From contig JASDFA010000027.1 of NCBI GenBank assembly GCA_035772735.1, forward strand, positions 152,146,001-152,210,000: 64,000 nucleotides of DNA, read 5' to 3'. Source of the stretch: Datura wrightii (Eukaryota > Streptophyta > Magnoliopsida > Solanales > Solanaceae). Below, in pieces: positions 1 through 12,107 of this stretch (its first letter is position 1; each line of letters begins with the position of its first letter). The notes beneath the pieces are model-generated. The model ran no database searches. It saw nothing but the letters and a program-made list of their open reading frames with translations, and was not told where the DNA came from. A program made the translations under genes and the position numbers.

Positions 1-511
1 CTTGTGATCAATCCCTTCTTGATTTCTTTCTTGATCTTTGTGAATTATTCTTGAGTTATTTTTGAGATAATCAAAGAAGATTTTTCTCTTATCTACAATA
101 GTAAGTATTGAATTATGTGTTTAATTATGAATGCATATCACAACCTTGCAACTATGAGAGGGTAAAACCTCCATAGCTAGGGTTATGGGAATCATGCTCA
201 ATTAATGAGCTAAGGATACAGAAAAGTGATTCAAAACCAATACAAAACGCTTGTATTGTATTTTCTTTATGCTTAAACGTTTCTGAACGGTGTACAATGT
301 TAGGACTTGCACAATTTTTTACTTTCTTTAGCCTAGAGAGGTAGAGATTAGGAAAAGAGAATTACAACAAAGCCTTAATCTTGATGATCATTGTATTAAC
401 TTGAGCTGTGGTTGCAGAAGAATTAAATTTAGGACTAATTGATAACGATTAAATTGAATTCACACATGAGACCTGGCCCGGTGATTGAGTATACTCATCC
501 AATAGGGATGA
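1..511 (+). repeat. LTR K, left part (TGAT..ATCA family, cut by the window edge)
   Basis: This stretch matches 44863-45380 in plus orientation and the reverse complement of about 61450-62000, so it is one copy of a dispersed LTR family whose full length is seen at 44085-45703. By that comparison roughly 0.8 kb of K lies left of the window. It stops at 511, where element A begins, and resumes at 9327. The last five bases (GATGA, 507-511) are the left target-site duplication of A. No coding capacity is seen. Confidence 0.8.
507..511. repeat. Target-site duplication GATGA of element A (second copy 9322-9326)
   Basis: GATGA directly precedes TGTCATGACC at 512 and directly follows the terminal GGGTATAACA at 9321. 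Reading K without A gives the sequence seen in the other K-family copies, which confirms that A inserted here and made a five-base duplication, as expected for LTR-retrotransposon integrase. Confidence 0.9.
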
Positions 512-2822
512 TGTCATGACCCAAATGGAGGCCCGACTCATAACATGGGACAAGGAGCCCAGAGAGACCCCAAGTCGACTCGTGGCATAAGCATATATCT
601 AACTCAATCAAGAAACTGAATAATCAACAATACAATCATAATAGAGTCTAACTTTGAGTATAACATCAGAATGTGAAATCCAAAGCTGTATACAAACATA
701 TGTCTGAATAGCCTCTAAACAAGACAAGTTGATAGGACAAGACCCCAACTAACTCAACAAGTTGAAACTGAAATACATAAAGAAAAGTTGAATAGTCTAG
801 TCCTCGGAAGATGAGGACTCATCAACAAAGAAATGCTAACGATGACAAGCTAACTAAGAGTGGGGCTGAAGCTGAGAGCTAGGTCCTATATCATGAAACG
901 GTATAATATAGAAAGTATGTGATCAGTACGTGGAATATATCGAGTATGGAAGGTAAGTAAAACCGCTAAAGTAATAAAAAATCATTTAAAGACAATGCAG
1001 TAATTAAAACATAAACATCAGTAAACTGAGAGTAGGGCTTGCATGCATTCTTTATGAAATCATGATCTCTTCATAACGTGACATAACATAACTTCATAAC
1101 ATCATAACTGAATCTACTAACTCAAAGCTGAATTCTTACATTTATTGGTAAAAGCTAAACATTGAGTCAAACCTGCTTTAGAACATGCATTTACATAAAT
1201 ATCATAAGTAATGGATATGCATATCTGAAATTATGATGAACAATGGGAGACTCGTTTTTTAACTGACATACCACGATAGAGCTTGCGTGGTCCTAACTAT
1301 CATATTCAAGTGGGTAGAGACGTCCAAAGCCTTGCCAGGGCTAGGGACGATATTATCAACATCAACATGAAGGCCTATTCGGGCAAGGGAATCTCACAAG
1401 GGAGGTCCCAAGTCATATAATAGTATAAACCTATGTTGGCGCGTAGTTCTAAGGCATAGGGTGATCGGTCCATAGCCTACACGGTGCTAGACAGTACTCC
1501 CAAAAATATGCATATGCTCTACATCATTTTATAACGAAGCTCAACATCATCAATTGACGAAGCTTAATAATCGATACATCTCAATATGAAATCATGCATA
1601 TGAGAAGCTTTAATTCAAACATACCACAGGCTGATAAGTATAATTAGGAGACTTCACTCCAAAATCATGTGGTAAGCTATGCATAATGAACCTTTAACTC
1701 AAAACATACCACAAGCTAAAAATATAATTAGGAGATTTCACTCCAAAACAATGTGGTAAGCTTTAATAGGAAAAATCATCATATATACTCAACATGTAGG
1801 CATTTCCTAAAGCTTTATCATACTTGATGATGCTAAATTCGTATCAAAACATCAATTATAAACACGGGTAGCTTTAAAACATGCTCTTCATCATAATATC
1901 TCATCATTATCACATATCCATCGCACATCTCACTTGTCATGAACATCTCATCTATGGCTTTAAAATTCATAAGGCTAGAAACATGATTTTTCATTGAAAT
2001 CATTACAAAAATTTCCCATGCTTCATAATTCGATAATAGAATCATAATCAATTCATACCCATGTGTAGAAATAGATAATTCATGTATTTGGATAAAAACC
2101 CCATAGATAAATCATGGAATTTCATACTTTTTAGAGAGTGATTGGGCAAGGGTACGGAAGAAACCACCCATTCATAACTCTACATACCTAATGGAGGATG
2201 AATCTTACTCTTCCTTGAATGCCCAAAAAGAAATTGAAGATCACTAGTTTGATCACCCTCTCAAATCTCTTCTACTTTGCATGCATGGATGGAAAATGAA
2301 TAAACTGAACTTAACCCTATAAAAGGCCACTGTTCATACACCAAAAGGTCATATTTTAGGCTTTGGGTACTTAGGAATTATGAAAAGGCCCTTACTAATT
2401 TCGCAGGAAATAACTTCCAGGTGGCCTTAATGAGTAACTTGACGACTCGTGGCTAGGGGGGTTTGACTCGTGGTGTCATCCATTATGTTCACTACTTATC
2501 AAATCTTCTGGGCTTGTCACGGGTCATCTGACGACTCGACCCATGAAGTAGACTGCCTCACATTTCTTTTTCTTTCTTACTTCCTTCCCCACGGCTGACC
2601 CAACGAGTCATGGGGCCTGACCACGAGCCATGGTCTCGCCCGTGGGGTCTGATCTCTTCCAGTTCTTCTCACTGATCCTTGGGCCTTTCCCATGAGTCAC
2701 CTCATTACTCGTGCACTACTCTCACGAGTCTTTCCATGACTTGTTCTGAGTCTGCTGTAAAATTTTCAACTTTTCTCCGTTTCAACTCCCGCATCTAATC
2801 CTTAGGCTTCTGGGGTATAACA
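512..2822 (-). repeat. Element A 3' LTR (left copy, 2311 bp)
   Basis: It starts TGTCATGACC and ends TGGGGTATAACA in plus orientation and is followed by the polypurine tract of A. It aligns with the right LTR at 7749-9321 over both ends, but it keeps about 0.86 kb (roughly 1145-2005) that the right copy has lost. The last 400 bases contain several degenerate copies of the CACGACTCGTGG palindrome found in the other chromovirus LTRs here. Confidence 0.9.
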
Positions 2823-2838
2823 ATATCCCCCTTGGGAA
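2823..2838 (-). other. Polypurine tract of element A
   Basis: Reading minus, TTCCCAAGGGGGATAT lies directly next to the 3' LTR start TGTTATACCCC. This is where second-strand DNA synthesis would be primed. The same tract is found beside the LTRs of E, F, G and H. Confidence 0.8.
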
Positions 2839-3064
2839 TATTCATCCTCAAATGTTGGAAAACACACAGAAAAGCAGAGATATGCAATTACCATATTCAG
2901 ATACTAATCATTTAAATCGAAAACTAACAAAATGACTACCTCCGATTCAAAACACATTGCTGAATTGAATTCATCAATCATACACACATTCACATACATA
3001 AAAGAAACTTGCGAACATGAACTAAATATGAAACTAAATAGAGTTTTATGGTAAAATTGATACC

Positions 3065-4620
3065 TCAAGTAGGAATTAAGCCTGTGGGGTATAAATGTGG
3101 GTATCTAGCCATCATATCCGCTTCTGCTTCCCACATAGCTCCTTCAATATGCTGATTCCTCCATAATACTTTAACTAAAGCTACTTCCTTGTTCTTTAGC
3201 CATTGAACCTATCAATACAATATTTCCACCGGAACCTCCCTATAGGTAAGGCTGTCTTTCACCCCAACACTGTCCACCGGGACCACTAGAGTTGGATCAC
3301 CCAAACACTTCTTCAATAGTGATACATGAAAGAAAGATGCACAGAAGATAACTCACAGGGCAACTCCAACTCGTATGCTACCTTACCAACCCATTTAAAA
3401 ATTCGATAGGGGCCAACATAACAAGTGATAAGTTTCCCTTTCTTTCAAAACCACGTCACTCCCTTCATGGGATATACATTCAAAAACACCCAATCATCCA
3501 CCTCGAACTCAAGTTCCTTCCTCCTTATGTCGACATAGGACTTTTGATGACTCTAGGCAGTTTTCAACCTGTCTCTTACTAAACAAACCTTCTTCATTGC
3601 CTCATGAACTGAGTCCGGCCCTATTATTGCTGCCTCACCAACTCAAACCACCCAATGGGCGACCTACATCTCTGCTCGTAAAGAGCCTCGAACGGCGCCA
3701 TCTAAATACTAGAGTGATAGCTGTTATTGTAGGCAAACTCGATTAGGGGCAAGTGATCATCCCAACCACCTCTAAAGTCAATCACACACCTCAACATGTC
3801 CTCAAGGGTCTAAATTCTTTGCTCCGCTTGACCATCCATTTATGAGTGAAATGTTGTGCTAAGTTTAACCTGTGTACCAAGCCCTTTTTGGAACGACCTC
3901 CAAAACATAGAGGTAAATTGAGCAGCTCGATCTAAAATGATAGATAAGGGAAATCATCCAATCGGAACAACTCCCAGATATACAGTTTGGCATAATCCTC
4001 CGCCAAATTTGTAGTTTTAACCGGTAGAAAATATGCAGCCTTGGTCAACCTGTCTACCACAACCCAAATAGAATCATAGTGTTGACGAGTATGAGGCAGA
4101 CCTGTTATGAAATCCATGTTAATCTCTTTCCACTTCTAAGTGAGAATGTTGATATCCTGAAGTACGCCTCCTGGTGGCTGATGCTCAACCTTTACTTGCT
4201 AACAGCTCGGACACTTGGCTACGAATTCTGCAATATCCTTTTTCGTGCCATTCCACCAATAGATTTCTCATAGGTCACGATACATCATTGTGGCACTTGG
4301 ATGGATAGAATACCTAGATCCATGAGCCTCGTGCAATCGTACTCCTCAAATCATCGACATCCGGAACACATAGGCGACCCTGGTGACGAAGCACACCATC
4401 TCCCCCTTGGGAGAAGACCTTCATCTTCAGACTTTGAACGACTTATTTAAGTTTTACAAAAATTGTGTCCTCATCTAGTCTAGCTTTTACATCAGTAACC
4501 AAGGACAATTCTAATCCGTTTTGCAAAACGATGCCGCCATTGGTTAAGTCGATCAACCTAACTCCCAATCTTGCAAGTCGACCGACATCCTTCACCAACT
4601 CTTTTTTCTCCTCATCCACA
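3065..4620 (-). pseudogene. Element A integrase with C-terminal chromodomain-like tail (broken)
   Basis: The minus strand reads through a gypsy integrase in several frames. The catalytic core starts near 4117 with MDFITGLPHTRQHYDSIWVV and VDRLTKAAYF, where the first acidic residue is still seen. The second falls in LDRAAQF near 3930 and the glutamate in GQAEQ near 3825. A TAG at 3810-3812 replaces the CAG found in element H. The integrase C-terminal region follows, then a chromodomain-like tail at about 3065-3250 ending in a tryptophan-bearing WEAEADM stretch and YPHLYPTGLIPT before the TGA at 3065-3067. Such tails are thought to steer chromovirus integration to methylated heterochromatin. 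Frameshifts and stops show that it is inactive. Confidence 0.85.
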
Positions 4621-5110
4621 TGGGACACATTCTCCATAGGGAGCCTACTAAGTGCATCCGCTATCACATTAGCCTTACCCTGATGGTAAAGGAGACTCAT
4701 ATCGTAGTCCTTGAGTAGCTCCAACCACCTCATTTGCCGAAGATTAAGATCTTTCTGCATGAACACATATTGTAAGCTCTTGTGGTCCATAAATACATCC
4801 ACGTGGACCCCATACAAGTAATGCCGCCATATCTTCAAGGAGAATACTACCGCGGCCAATTCAAGGTCATGGGTCGACTAATTTTTCTCTTGGACTTTAA
4901 ACTTTTTGTAGAGGCTTATGCTCTCACTTTCCTATGTTGCATCAACACACACCCAAGTCTGATCCTTGAAGCGTCACAATACACTAAAAACCCATCAGTC
5001 CCACAGGTGGGGTTAACACCGGTGCGGAAGTAAGTCGAGTCTTCAACTCTTGGATGCTATGCTCATAAGCCTCCGACCATTGGAACTTCACCTTCTTCTG
5101 AGTCAACTTG
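4621..5110 (-). pseudogene. Element A RNase H domain (broken)
   Basis: This is the gypsy RNase H, which removes RNA from the RNA-DNA hybrid during reverse transcription. The minus strand shows VYCDAS near 4970, then the conserved HDLELAAVVF with its glutamate near 4850, then IWRHYLYGVHVDVFMDHKSL and the downstream YHQGKANVIADALSR near 4660. The N-terminal third and the rest are in different frames, so at least one frameshift lies near 4860-4980. It sits between RT and integrase as expected. Confidence 0.82.
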
Positions 5111-5830
5111 GTCAAAGTTACTGCAATAGATCAGAAACCCTCAACAAACCTTCGATAGTAGCCAGCTAAACCCAAGAAACTTTGAATATCCGAAGTATTC
5201 ACCGGTCTAGGCCAATTCCTCACCGTCTCGATTTTATGAGAATCCACCTTGATGCCATCACTTGACATCACATGGCCCAAAAATGCTATAGAATCTGACA
5301 AAAATTCACACTTGTTGAACTTGGCATACAATTGGCGATCCTTGAGAGTCTGAAGCACTACTGTTAAATTAGCGGCATGCTCCTCCTCGCTCTGAGTGTA
5401 TATAAGGATGTCGCTAATAAACATGACCACGAACATGTCCATATATGGCTTGAACACCCTGCTCATCAGGTCCATAAAAGCTGCAGGAGAATTCATTAGT
5501 CCAAAAGACATAACTACAAACTCATAATGACCATACCACGTCCTGAAGGCTGTCTTCAGGATATCACATTCCCGAACTCTAAGCTGATGATACCCGAATC
5601 TGAGGGCAATCTTCGAGAAACATTTGGCATTGTGAGGTTGGTCAGACAAATCATGAATCCTGGGTAGAGGATACCTGTTCTTAACAGTGACTTTGTTCAA
5701 TTGTCGATAGTCAATACACATCTGAAGGGAACCATCCTTCCTTCAAAAAAATAGGACTGGTGCACCCTATGGAGACTTGCTCGGTCTAATGAAACCCTTA
5801 TCTAATAGGTGTTTCAACTACTCTTTTATC
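5111..5830 (-). pseudogene. Element A reverse transcriptase (open 196-codon core, catalytic residues lost)
   Basis: The frame 5721-5131 stays open from MCIDYRQLNKVTVKNRYPLP through to FLGLAGYYRRFVEGF, covering most of the RT palm and the connection domain. The motif normally reading KIDLRSGYHQ is KIALRFGYHQ here, which removes one catalytic aspartate. The FIDD active-site motif is FISD, which removes another. The N-terminal DKGFIRP segment lies just upstream at 5740-5810 with a stop. The protein cannot be active although the frame is long. Confidence 0.87.
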
Positions 5831-6480
5831 TCTTTTAGCTTGGCTGGAGCCATCATGTAGTGAGAAATTGATGTAGGCTTCGCGTCGGGAAGAAGGTCAA
5901 TACAAAAATTAATCTCCCGCACGGGAAGAATACCTAAAAAATCATCAGGAAAAACCTCTTGATACTCACGTAGTATTGGAACTGACTGGATACTCGGGGT
6001 CTTGGACTCAACATCCTTAACCCTAACTAGATGATACATGCAACTATTAGGAATCATCTTCTTGGCCTTAAGTTAGAAAATGAAATGTCCTACGGGCACA
6101 ACTGAATTACCCTTCCATTCTAAGACTGGCTCACTTGGTAATCTGAACTCTACTGCCCAAGTTCTACAATTAACTGAAGCATATCATGCAAATAGCCAAT
6201 CCATACCGTAAATAACATCAAAATCAGTCATGGATAACTCTTCCAAATCTTCTGAGGTGACTTTATGAAGGACTGAGTCTGGGCAACCTCTATAAAACCA
6301 TCTAGCTATAACTAAGTCACCTAATGGAGTAGAAACTGAGAAGGATTCTGACAAGACTTCAGGACTGACTCCGAAGCTACTTGCAACATAAGGTGTCACA
6401 AAAGACAAGGTAGCCCCCGAATCTAACAAAGCATAAACATCAATATGGAAAATTCACAAGATACCAGTGACCACATCTGG
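5831..6480 (-). pseudogene. Element A retropepsin-like protease and linker to RT (broken)
   Basis: The open frame 6429-6184 carries the aspartic protease signature DSGATLSFV with the catalytic aspartate, serine and glycine intact, and further on DVIYGMDWLFA. A second open frame, 6057-5818, continues the linker (YHLVRVKDVESKTPSIQSVP..FPDDFLGI..) to the MAPAKLKEIKE that precedes RT. The stop between the two frames lies at about 6060-6080. Of the five chromovirus copies whose protease is visible here, this one alone keeps the DSG triad. Confidence 0.83.
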
Positions 6481-7538
6481 GAATACCTCTTACTCCTAAC
6501 GGCATGCTAAAGTATAGAATCTATTCTGGTGTTGAATGCCAGTTGTGATAGTAGATGCCCCCTTATTTGTTGTGCATACGTGAGGGGCTACTGAACTAGA
6601 AGCAGGGCCTCGACCCCCAACCTAATCTCGTCTCGCAACTGGACAATCTCTAAGAATGTGGTCATGCTACTCACACCCAAAAAAGCACCTAAACCTGCCA
6701 AGCACTAGCCTATCTGCCCTCGAACACATCCGCGACAAGCTGGGAAGCTAGAATCTATGGGTCTACTGCTCTGACCCCTCAAGCCTGATGCTTTCCCTCT
6801 CTGATCATGTCTAGGCCTAGATGGCACACTCAATGCGAAAGATGTTGAGGCTGATTATCCCTGGGGGGTCTGCTGTCGGTGCCCACCATTGGACCTCAGC
6901 TAACAGAATTTGTGGTCTTTGGTCCTAGCACTCTTGGCCCCTCTCTCTCGAATGTGCCACCTTCATCTACTAGGTGCACAATACTGTCCATGGGAAATCC
7001 ATATCCTGATGGAGCATCATAGTCCTATAACCTTTGTCCAAATAGCCCACTACTCCATGGATGAATCTTGTTACCGGCATCCTCTAATCAGCTACAAACT
7101 CTGGGTCATATTTCGATTGGCAAGTGAACTCAAGGGCATACTCTTGTACAATCATTCTACCTTGATAAAAATTCACGAAATCAGTAGCTCCCTCATCTCA
7201 TGAGGGAAGAACTGGTCTAGAAATAGAACATGGAACACATGCGGGTCCTCATCTACCTTGGATGCAAGGAACTCCAGCGGGTTCATCCTCAAGAAGTCTC
7301 TAACTCGAGTGGCCACTGCATTGCCATTTTGCGAAATATGCGCAATGGCCTACTGATTAACCTGGGCGGTCAAGGCCTGCACAAGCATCTGAATAGTGGC
7401 CTGAAACTCAGCATGGGCAACTAGCTTCGGTGCCTAGGGCTCCTAAACTGGTGGGGCTTGATGATGCCCATGATCATTACCATCCTCGTGGCCTTCACCA
7501 TCTTCATTCCTCCTTCCATTCATTCTTCGAGGAGCCAT
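6481..7538 (-). pseudogene. Element A gag (broken)
   Basis: The start is the ATG whose complement is at 7536-7538. It gives MAPRRMNGRRN, the same arginine-rich N-terminus as in elements F (24461) and H (41143). The capsid part can be followed in fragments through about 6900-7400. A CCHC-like zinc knuckle lies at about 6643-6687, but it carries a stop and one extra residue between the first two cysteines. Gag packages the RNA into virus-like particles. It is not functional here. Confidence 0.78.
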
Positions 7539-7732
7539 GATTCCGAAATTGCAAATAGCACGTATTAGAAGGATAGAAAGACTTTTCATCACACGACATA
7601 GATCATGAAAGAAGGGAACATTTCCTAAACACCTCATAGCCTCATTTTCATAAGTGTGGTGTGCTTCACACCCATGGAAAAGACTCTACTCAACGCGGCT
7701 TTCAGACACCCTAGGACACTTCCAAACCTATT

Positions 7733-7744
7733 GCTCTAATACCA
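7733..7744 (-). other. Primer binding site of element A (initiator tRNA-Met type)
   Basis: Reading minus, TGGTATTAGAGC differs by one base from TGGTATCAGAGC, the usual plant PBS complementary to the 3' end of initiator tRNA-Met. It lies four bases inside the 5' LTR end at 7749, as expected. Confidence 0.85.
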
Positions 7745-7748
7745 AGTT

Positions 7749-9321
7749 TATAACGATTCGAACGGAGGCTCGGGTCATAACATGAGACAAGGAGCCCCGA
7801 GAGACCCCAAGTTGACCCATGGCATAAGCATATATCTAACTTAATCAAGAAACTGAATAATCAACAATACAATCATAACGGAAGTCTAACTTGCAATATA
7901 ACATCAGAATATGAAATTAAAAGTTGAATACATACATATCTCTGAATAGCCTCTAAACATGATGAGTTGATTGGACAAGACCCCAAATAACTTCAGCAAG
8001 CTGAAACTGAAATACATAATGAAAAGCTGAATATTCTAGTCCTCAGATTATGAGGACTCACAACCAAAGCAATGTTAACTCTAACAGGCACACTAAGAGC
8101 GGGGCTGGAGCTGAGATTCAGGTCCTATATCATGAAACAATAGATCATAGAAAGTATGCGGTTAGTACATGGAATGTACCGAGTATGCAAGGTAAGTAAG
8201 ACCGCTAAAGTAAGAAAAAATCATTTAAAGATAATGTTGTATTTAAAACATAAACATCAGTAAACTGAGAGTAGGGCTTGCATGCATTCTTTCTTTCATC
8301 ATGATCTATTCATAACGTGACATAACATAACTTTATAACATCATAACTGAATCAATTTAATCAAAGCTGAATTCTGACATTTTTACCCACTAATGAGATG
8401 TTTATAAGTAAAAGCTAACATAGCGTGGGAAATTCATGTTTATAAGTAAAAGCTGACATTTATCACATAAAAATTTCCCACGCTTCATAATTCGATAATA
8501 GAATCATAATCAATTCATACCCATGTGTACAAATAGATAATTCATTCATTTGGGTAAAAACCCCATAGATAAATCATGAAATTTCATACTTTTTAGAGAG
8601 AGATTGGGCATGGGTGTGGAAGAAACCACCCATTCATAACCCTACATACCTGATGGAGGATTAATCTTACTCTCCCTTGAATGCCCAAAAAGATATTGAA
8701 TGAAATTAAAGATCACTACTTTGATCACCCTCTCAAATCTCTTCTACTTTGCATGCATGAATGGAAAATGAATAAACTAAATTTAACCCCATAAAAGGCC
8801 ACTATTCATACACCAAAACATCGTAATTTAGGCTTTATGAACTTAAGAATTATGAAAACATCCTTACTAATTTTGCAGAAAATAACTACCAGGAGGCGCT
8901 AACGAGTAACCTGATGACTCGTGGTTAGGGGGTTCGACTCGTGGTTTCATCCATTATGTTCACTGCTTAACAAATCTTCTGGGCTCGTCACGGGTCATCT
9001 CATGATTCATTATGGGTTACCACGACTCGTGGTCACCACCCGTGAAGAACACTGCCTCGCTTTTCTTTTCCTTTCTTATTTCCCTCCCCACAGCAGACCC
9101 AATGACTCATGGGGCCTGACCACGAGTCGTGGTCTCTCCCATGGGGTCTCATCTCTTCTAATTCTTCTAACTGATCCCTATGCCTTCCCTGTGAGTCACC
9201 TCATGATTCGTGGGCTGCTCTCATGAGACTTCCCACGACTCATTTTGAATTTGCTATAAAATTTTCAACTTTTCTCCATTTCAACTCTCAGGTCTAATCC
9301 TTAGGATTACAGGGTATAACA
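7749..9321 (-). repeat. Element A 5' LTR (right copy, 1573 bp, internally deleted)
   Basis: It aligns with 512-2822 at both ends but lacks about 0.86 kb after 8385. The gap is filled by about 80 bases that hold a 24-base direct repeat (8398-8421 and 8436-8459) and a 13-base inverted copy of the flank (8422-8434 against 8472-8484). The terminal bases are TAT rather than TGT at 7749, a base change at the LTR tip. A perfect 17-base palindrome lies at 9118-9134. Confidence 0.88.
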
Positions 9322-9326
9322 GATGA

Positions 9327-9655
9327 ACTAGTCATTTGGATGAACCCATTTATTTGGTTCTACAAGTAAGCATTGGTATTGATCATATATATACACCCGA
9401 AGCAGTTACGAACCCATGGGGAACACAAACCTTAGTTAATATTCAATCTTGATTTACATTATAATTTTAATTGTTGTTTTGATTACTATTTTCATTAAAC
9501 CCCCAAATTGGAGTAACTAACCAACAAGTGCACTTACCGACATTAATCTAGATCTTTCATATTCCCTGGGGGCTCGACCCCAACCATTAGTTGGGTTCTT
9601 TATTGACAACATCCACTTCATACTTCAACAAGAGGTGTGAGTTTGAGCGTTATCA
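9327..9655 (+). repeat. LTR K, right part
   Basis: This continues K after the insertion of A and matches about 45380-45703, including the shared stretch around TTGGGTTCTTTATTGACAA. It ends GTTATCA at 9655. The flank after it (CTCATCAATTATG) is chromovirus LTR sequence, so K itself was inserted into such an LTR. Whether K is a solo LTR or the end of a longer element cannot be told, because its start is outside the window. Confidence 0.8.
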
Positions 9656-9884
9656 CTCATCAATTATGTTAGAGGCTGTTCAGACATTATGTAGAAGTCA
9701 TTTGTCATTATTGGCACTATTTTAGATTGATATGTATGTAGAATTCCACTTAAAAATGTTTTATTTTTTCATGTTCTAGTTTTTGTATGCTCTTATCTTT
9801 TATGTTCATGACATGGGTCGACTTGGAGTCTCTCGGGGTTCCTTGTCCCGTATCTCTATTCGGATCAATGTTCGGGTCGTGACA
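9656..9884 (+). repeat. 3' end of a chromovirus LTR (plus orientation)
   Basis: It is similar to the last 230 bases of the E and F LTRs (about 18400-18628 and 24030-24251), including the GGGTCGACTTGGAG-like stretch and the terminal GGGTCGTGACA. No PBS follows at 9885, so it is most likely the end of a solo LTR or a 3' LTR whose rest lies left of the window. Confidence 0.75.
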
Positions 9885-10674
9885 CTCCCACTAATACATT
9901 CAATAGTTAATCATTCATTCCACGACAATACAAGAACACATTAATAGTTCAACATAATTCATCGTCAGTTCGGGGGCCGTAACATATCAAATTTACTTCA
10001 AGAGATGATTTTTAACAAGGCAATTATCATCCCAGATAATGTCCATTGATTAAGAAACACATTATCATTCACAAACATATAGATCATTATGTACAGTCTA
10101 ACTGCTCTAAACCATAACCTACCTCAAATTGGGAGGGTTCGGATGGAACTCACTCTGCTGGAGCCTTGCCCTTCTTTAGTGCATTCGAACGCGCAAAGTC
10201 TAAACAAGAACATGATAGAATTCAGTATCCTACCACCCACACAAGGGTCTTAGAAACTCAAACTCTTCCCTTCAGGGAAATTTTAAGTGTAAAACCCCAA
10301 TTTCACCTAGTTTTAGGTCTCAATTCCCGCATAAACCACATTCTTTAACTACTAAACCTTGGAGAAAGATCATTAACCCCTTTAAACTCATAATAAAACC
10401 ACCCCATTAGTTCCCTATGATCCAGCCCTAGTCTATCAACCTAGGATTTATTTGCTAGAAAATCACAGGTAGAGATTCTCCTTGAATCCTAGTCTCTACA
10501 TAATCCATCATAGAGGTACGAATTCAAGAGACTTACCTTGGGAAGGAATTTCAACTGCTCAAGAGGAGACAATCACCTTCATCCCTTGAACCTTCATGTT
10601 TTAGAAATTATGGGGTATAACCCCAGAAATCCCACTTAAACTCACTTTTTGATTTCCGTTGTCCGCTACAACAG
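9885..10674. other. Unresolved flank left of element T
   Basis: There is no open frame above 60 codons with a recognisable domain and no family match that I can make inside the window. The text of the sequence (short stop-rich stretches, AT-rich) resembles LTR or untranslated retrotransposon DNA. It joins 52238 onward if element T is removed, so the two sides are the same older sequence. It may be part of the LTR of element U, but I cannot show that. Confidence 0.5.
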
Positions 10675-12107
10675 TGGTAATGTCCAAATTCACTCCTCGT
10701 AAAGAGAGAGTGTAAACCTAAATCGGTAAAACAAATATATCTGACGAGTGTCACGGTTGAACCCCACAAAGAATAATACTTAGATGGCATGGATTTTGTC
10801 TATCAAGTCAAACTAAGAAACATCATTGTATTTTAAACAAACAAATAAAATTTGGGGGTTCAAAAGATTTCAATTAAAATGTAAAAAATAACTATTCATC
10901 AATCAAAAAGATAACCAACTTGAATTAAAAAAGTGAGGAAGAGATAGGGGTATGCTTTTGAATGGGGTGTCAATTGGATTGGAATTGACTAGGCAATCAA
11001 ATTATTACTCATAAATATAAATAGCCATGGATGAGGCGGCACCCGATGTTGCTCAACCATTAGGGTTCCTTTTGCCTTGCATTTTCTCAAACCCCAAGGT
11101 CCCAAACAATATAGCCATTAAGACTTGGATCAGATTTGAGCAATTTCTAGCCTTAAATCTCTCATGGGTGAATGATTATGCATTTAAGTTATCTCTAGCC
11201 TAACCCCATAAAATAAACAACCATTACCCACCATTGCTTTCTCACCCATACTCAATTTCTCTTTTTCAAGCAAAAATTGAGTAAGTAAACATCACCCACA
11301 CTTGCAACTATGAGTAATTTAATTATAAATTCGAAGAAAACAACATATTTATATAAATGAATAACTCTGTGACTAACAACACCCAATCAAATTTAACCCC
11401 AATTCATGCACACAGACCTAGCAAAAAGAATTAGCTACTCATTAATGAGAAATACGAAATTAAATCAATAATTAAAATCCTGAAATTCATCATCAAGAGT
11501 TAAATTCAAGCTCACAATTGTCTTTAATGGAGGTTTGTTAACTTGAAAATGAACAAGAAAGAGCTTCTCAATATTCTATCTCTCACTAACTTTCTACTCT
11601 CTACAAATATGGAAGGAATGTTATGGTACTTTCTAAATAATGTGCAGAAATAGGTCAAAATGCTCCTAAAATCCCATGCTGGATGATTTTTCCATTCCTG
11701 CAGATGGTGTCACTTGCATGTCACCGGTGTTCCGCCGGTGCCCATCCGTGGAATGCTGTTATGTCATAGGTGCGAGGGCAGTGACCCTTGGTCTAACTGG
11801 CAATGGCACTGGTGGTTCGCAGGTGCTAACCCACATTCCACCGGTGCACCTTCCACTCTATCCTATAAGCTCCTGCGTTTCAGCCAGTATTTTTCCACTA
11901 CATCTAGTGAACACCAGTCTCATCCGGTCAAGCTTCAGTCCTATTCTTTAATTTCATGCTTTTGCCCACGTTCTTGATTTCTCTCCTTACATTGAAATAC
12001 CTGCAAAAACTAAAGAGAAGGAGAATAAAATCCTCTCAAATTACTTGAAAACTAAACAAAATCTCATGTTTAAAAGGCTAATGAGTTGGGAAATTACCAA
12101 CTCATCA
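10675..12107 (-). repeat. Element T 3' LTR (left copy)
   Basis: It aligns end to end with 50817-52237. Both carry the same landmarks: the AAAGAGAGAGTGTAAA stretch near the start, AATTTGGGG, and the GAGTTGGxAAATTACC end. A candidate TATA box in coding orientation (TATAAATA, complement of 11346-11353) is also present in the other LTR at 51484-51491. Small open frames inside (11676-11977) have no protein-like features. Confidence 0.88.

Larger units (their letters stand above)
512..9321 (-). mobile_element. Element A: complete but dead Ty3/gypsy chromovirus (Tekay/Del-like)
   Basis: A has two LTRs (512-2822 and 7749-9321), both reading TGT..ACA, TATA or near-identical in plus orientation, and a GATGA duplication. 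Reading on the minus strand it has a PBS, gag, protease, RT, RNase H, integrase, a chromodomain-like tail and a polypurine tract in that order, which is the Ty3/gypsy order. Every coding domain is broken. It is inserted in LTR K. The Tekay/Del label follows from the order of domains, the initiator tRNA-Met PBS and the C-terminal chromodomain-like tail. Confidence 0.93.

Noticed and set aside
11676..11977. Overlapping open frames of 91 and 87 codons in the T LTR
   Set aside because: The matching part of the other LTR (51830-52083) has a different, shorter reading, so the frames are not conserved between the two copies.
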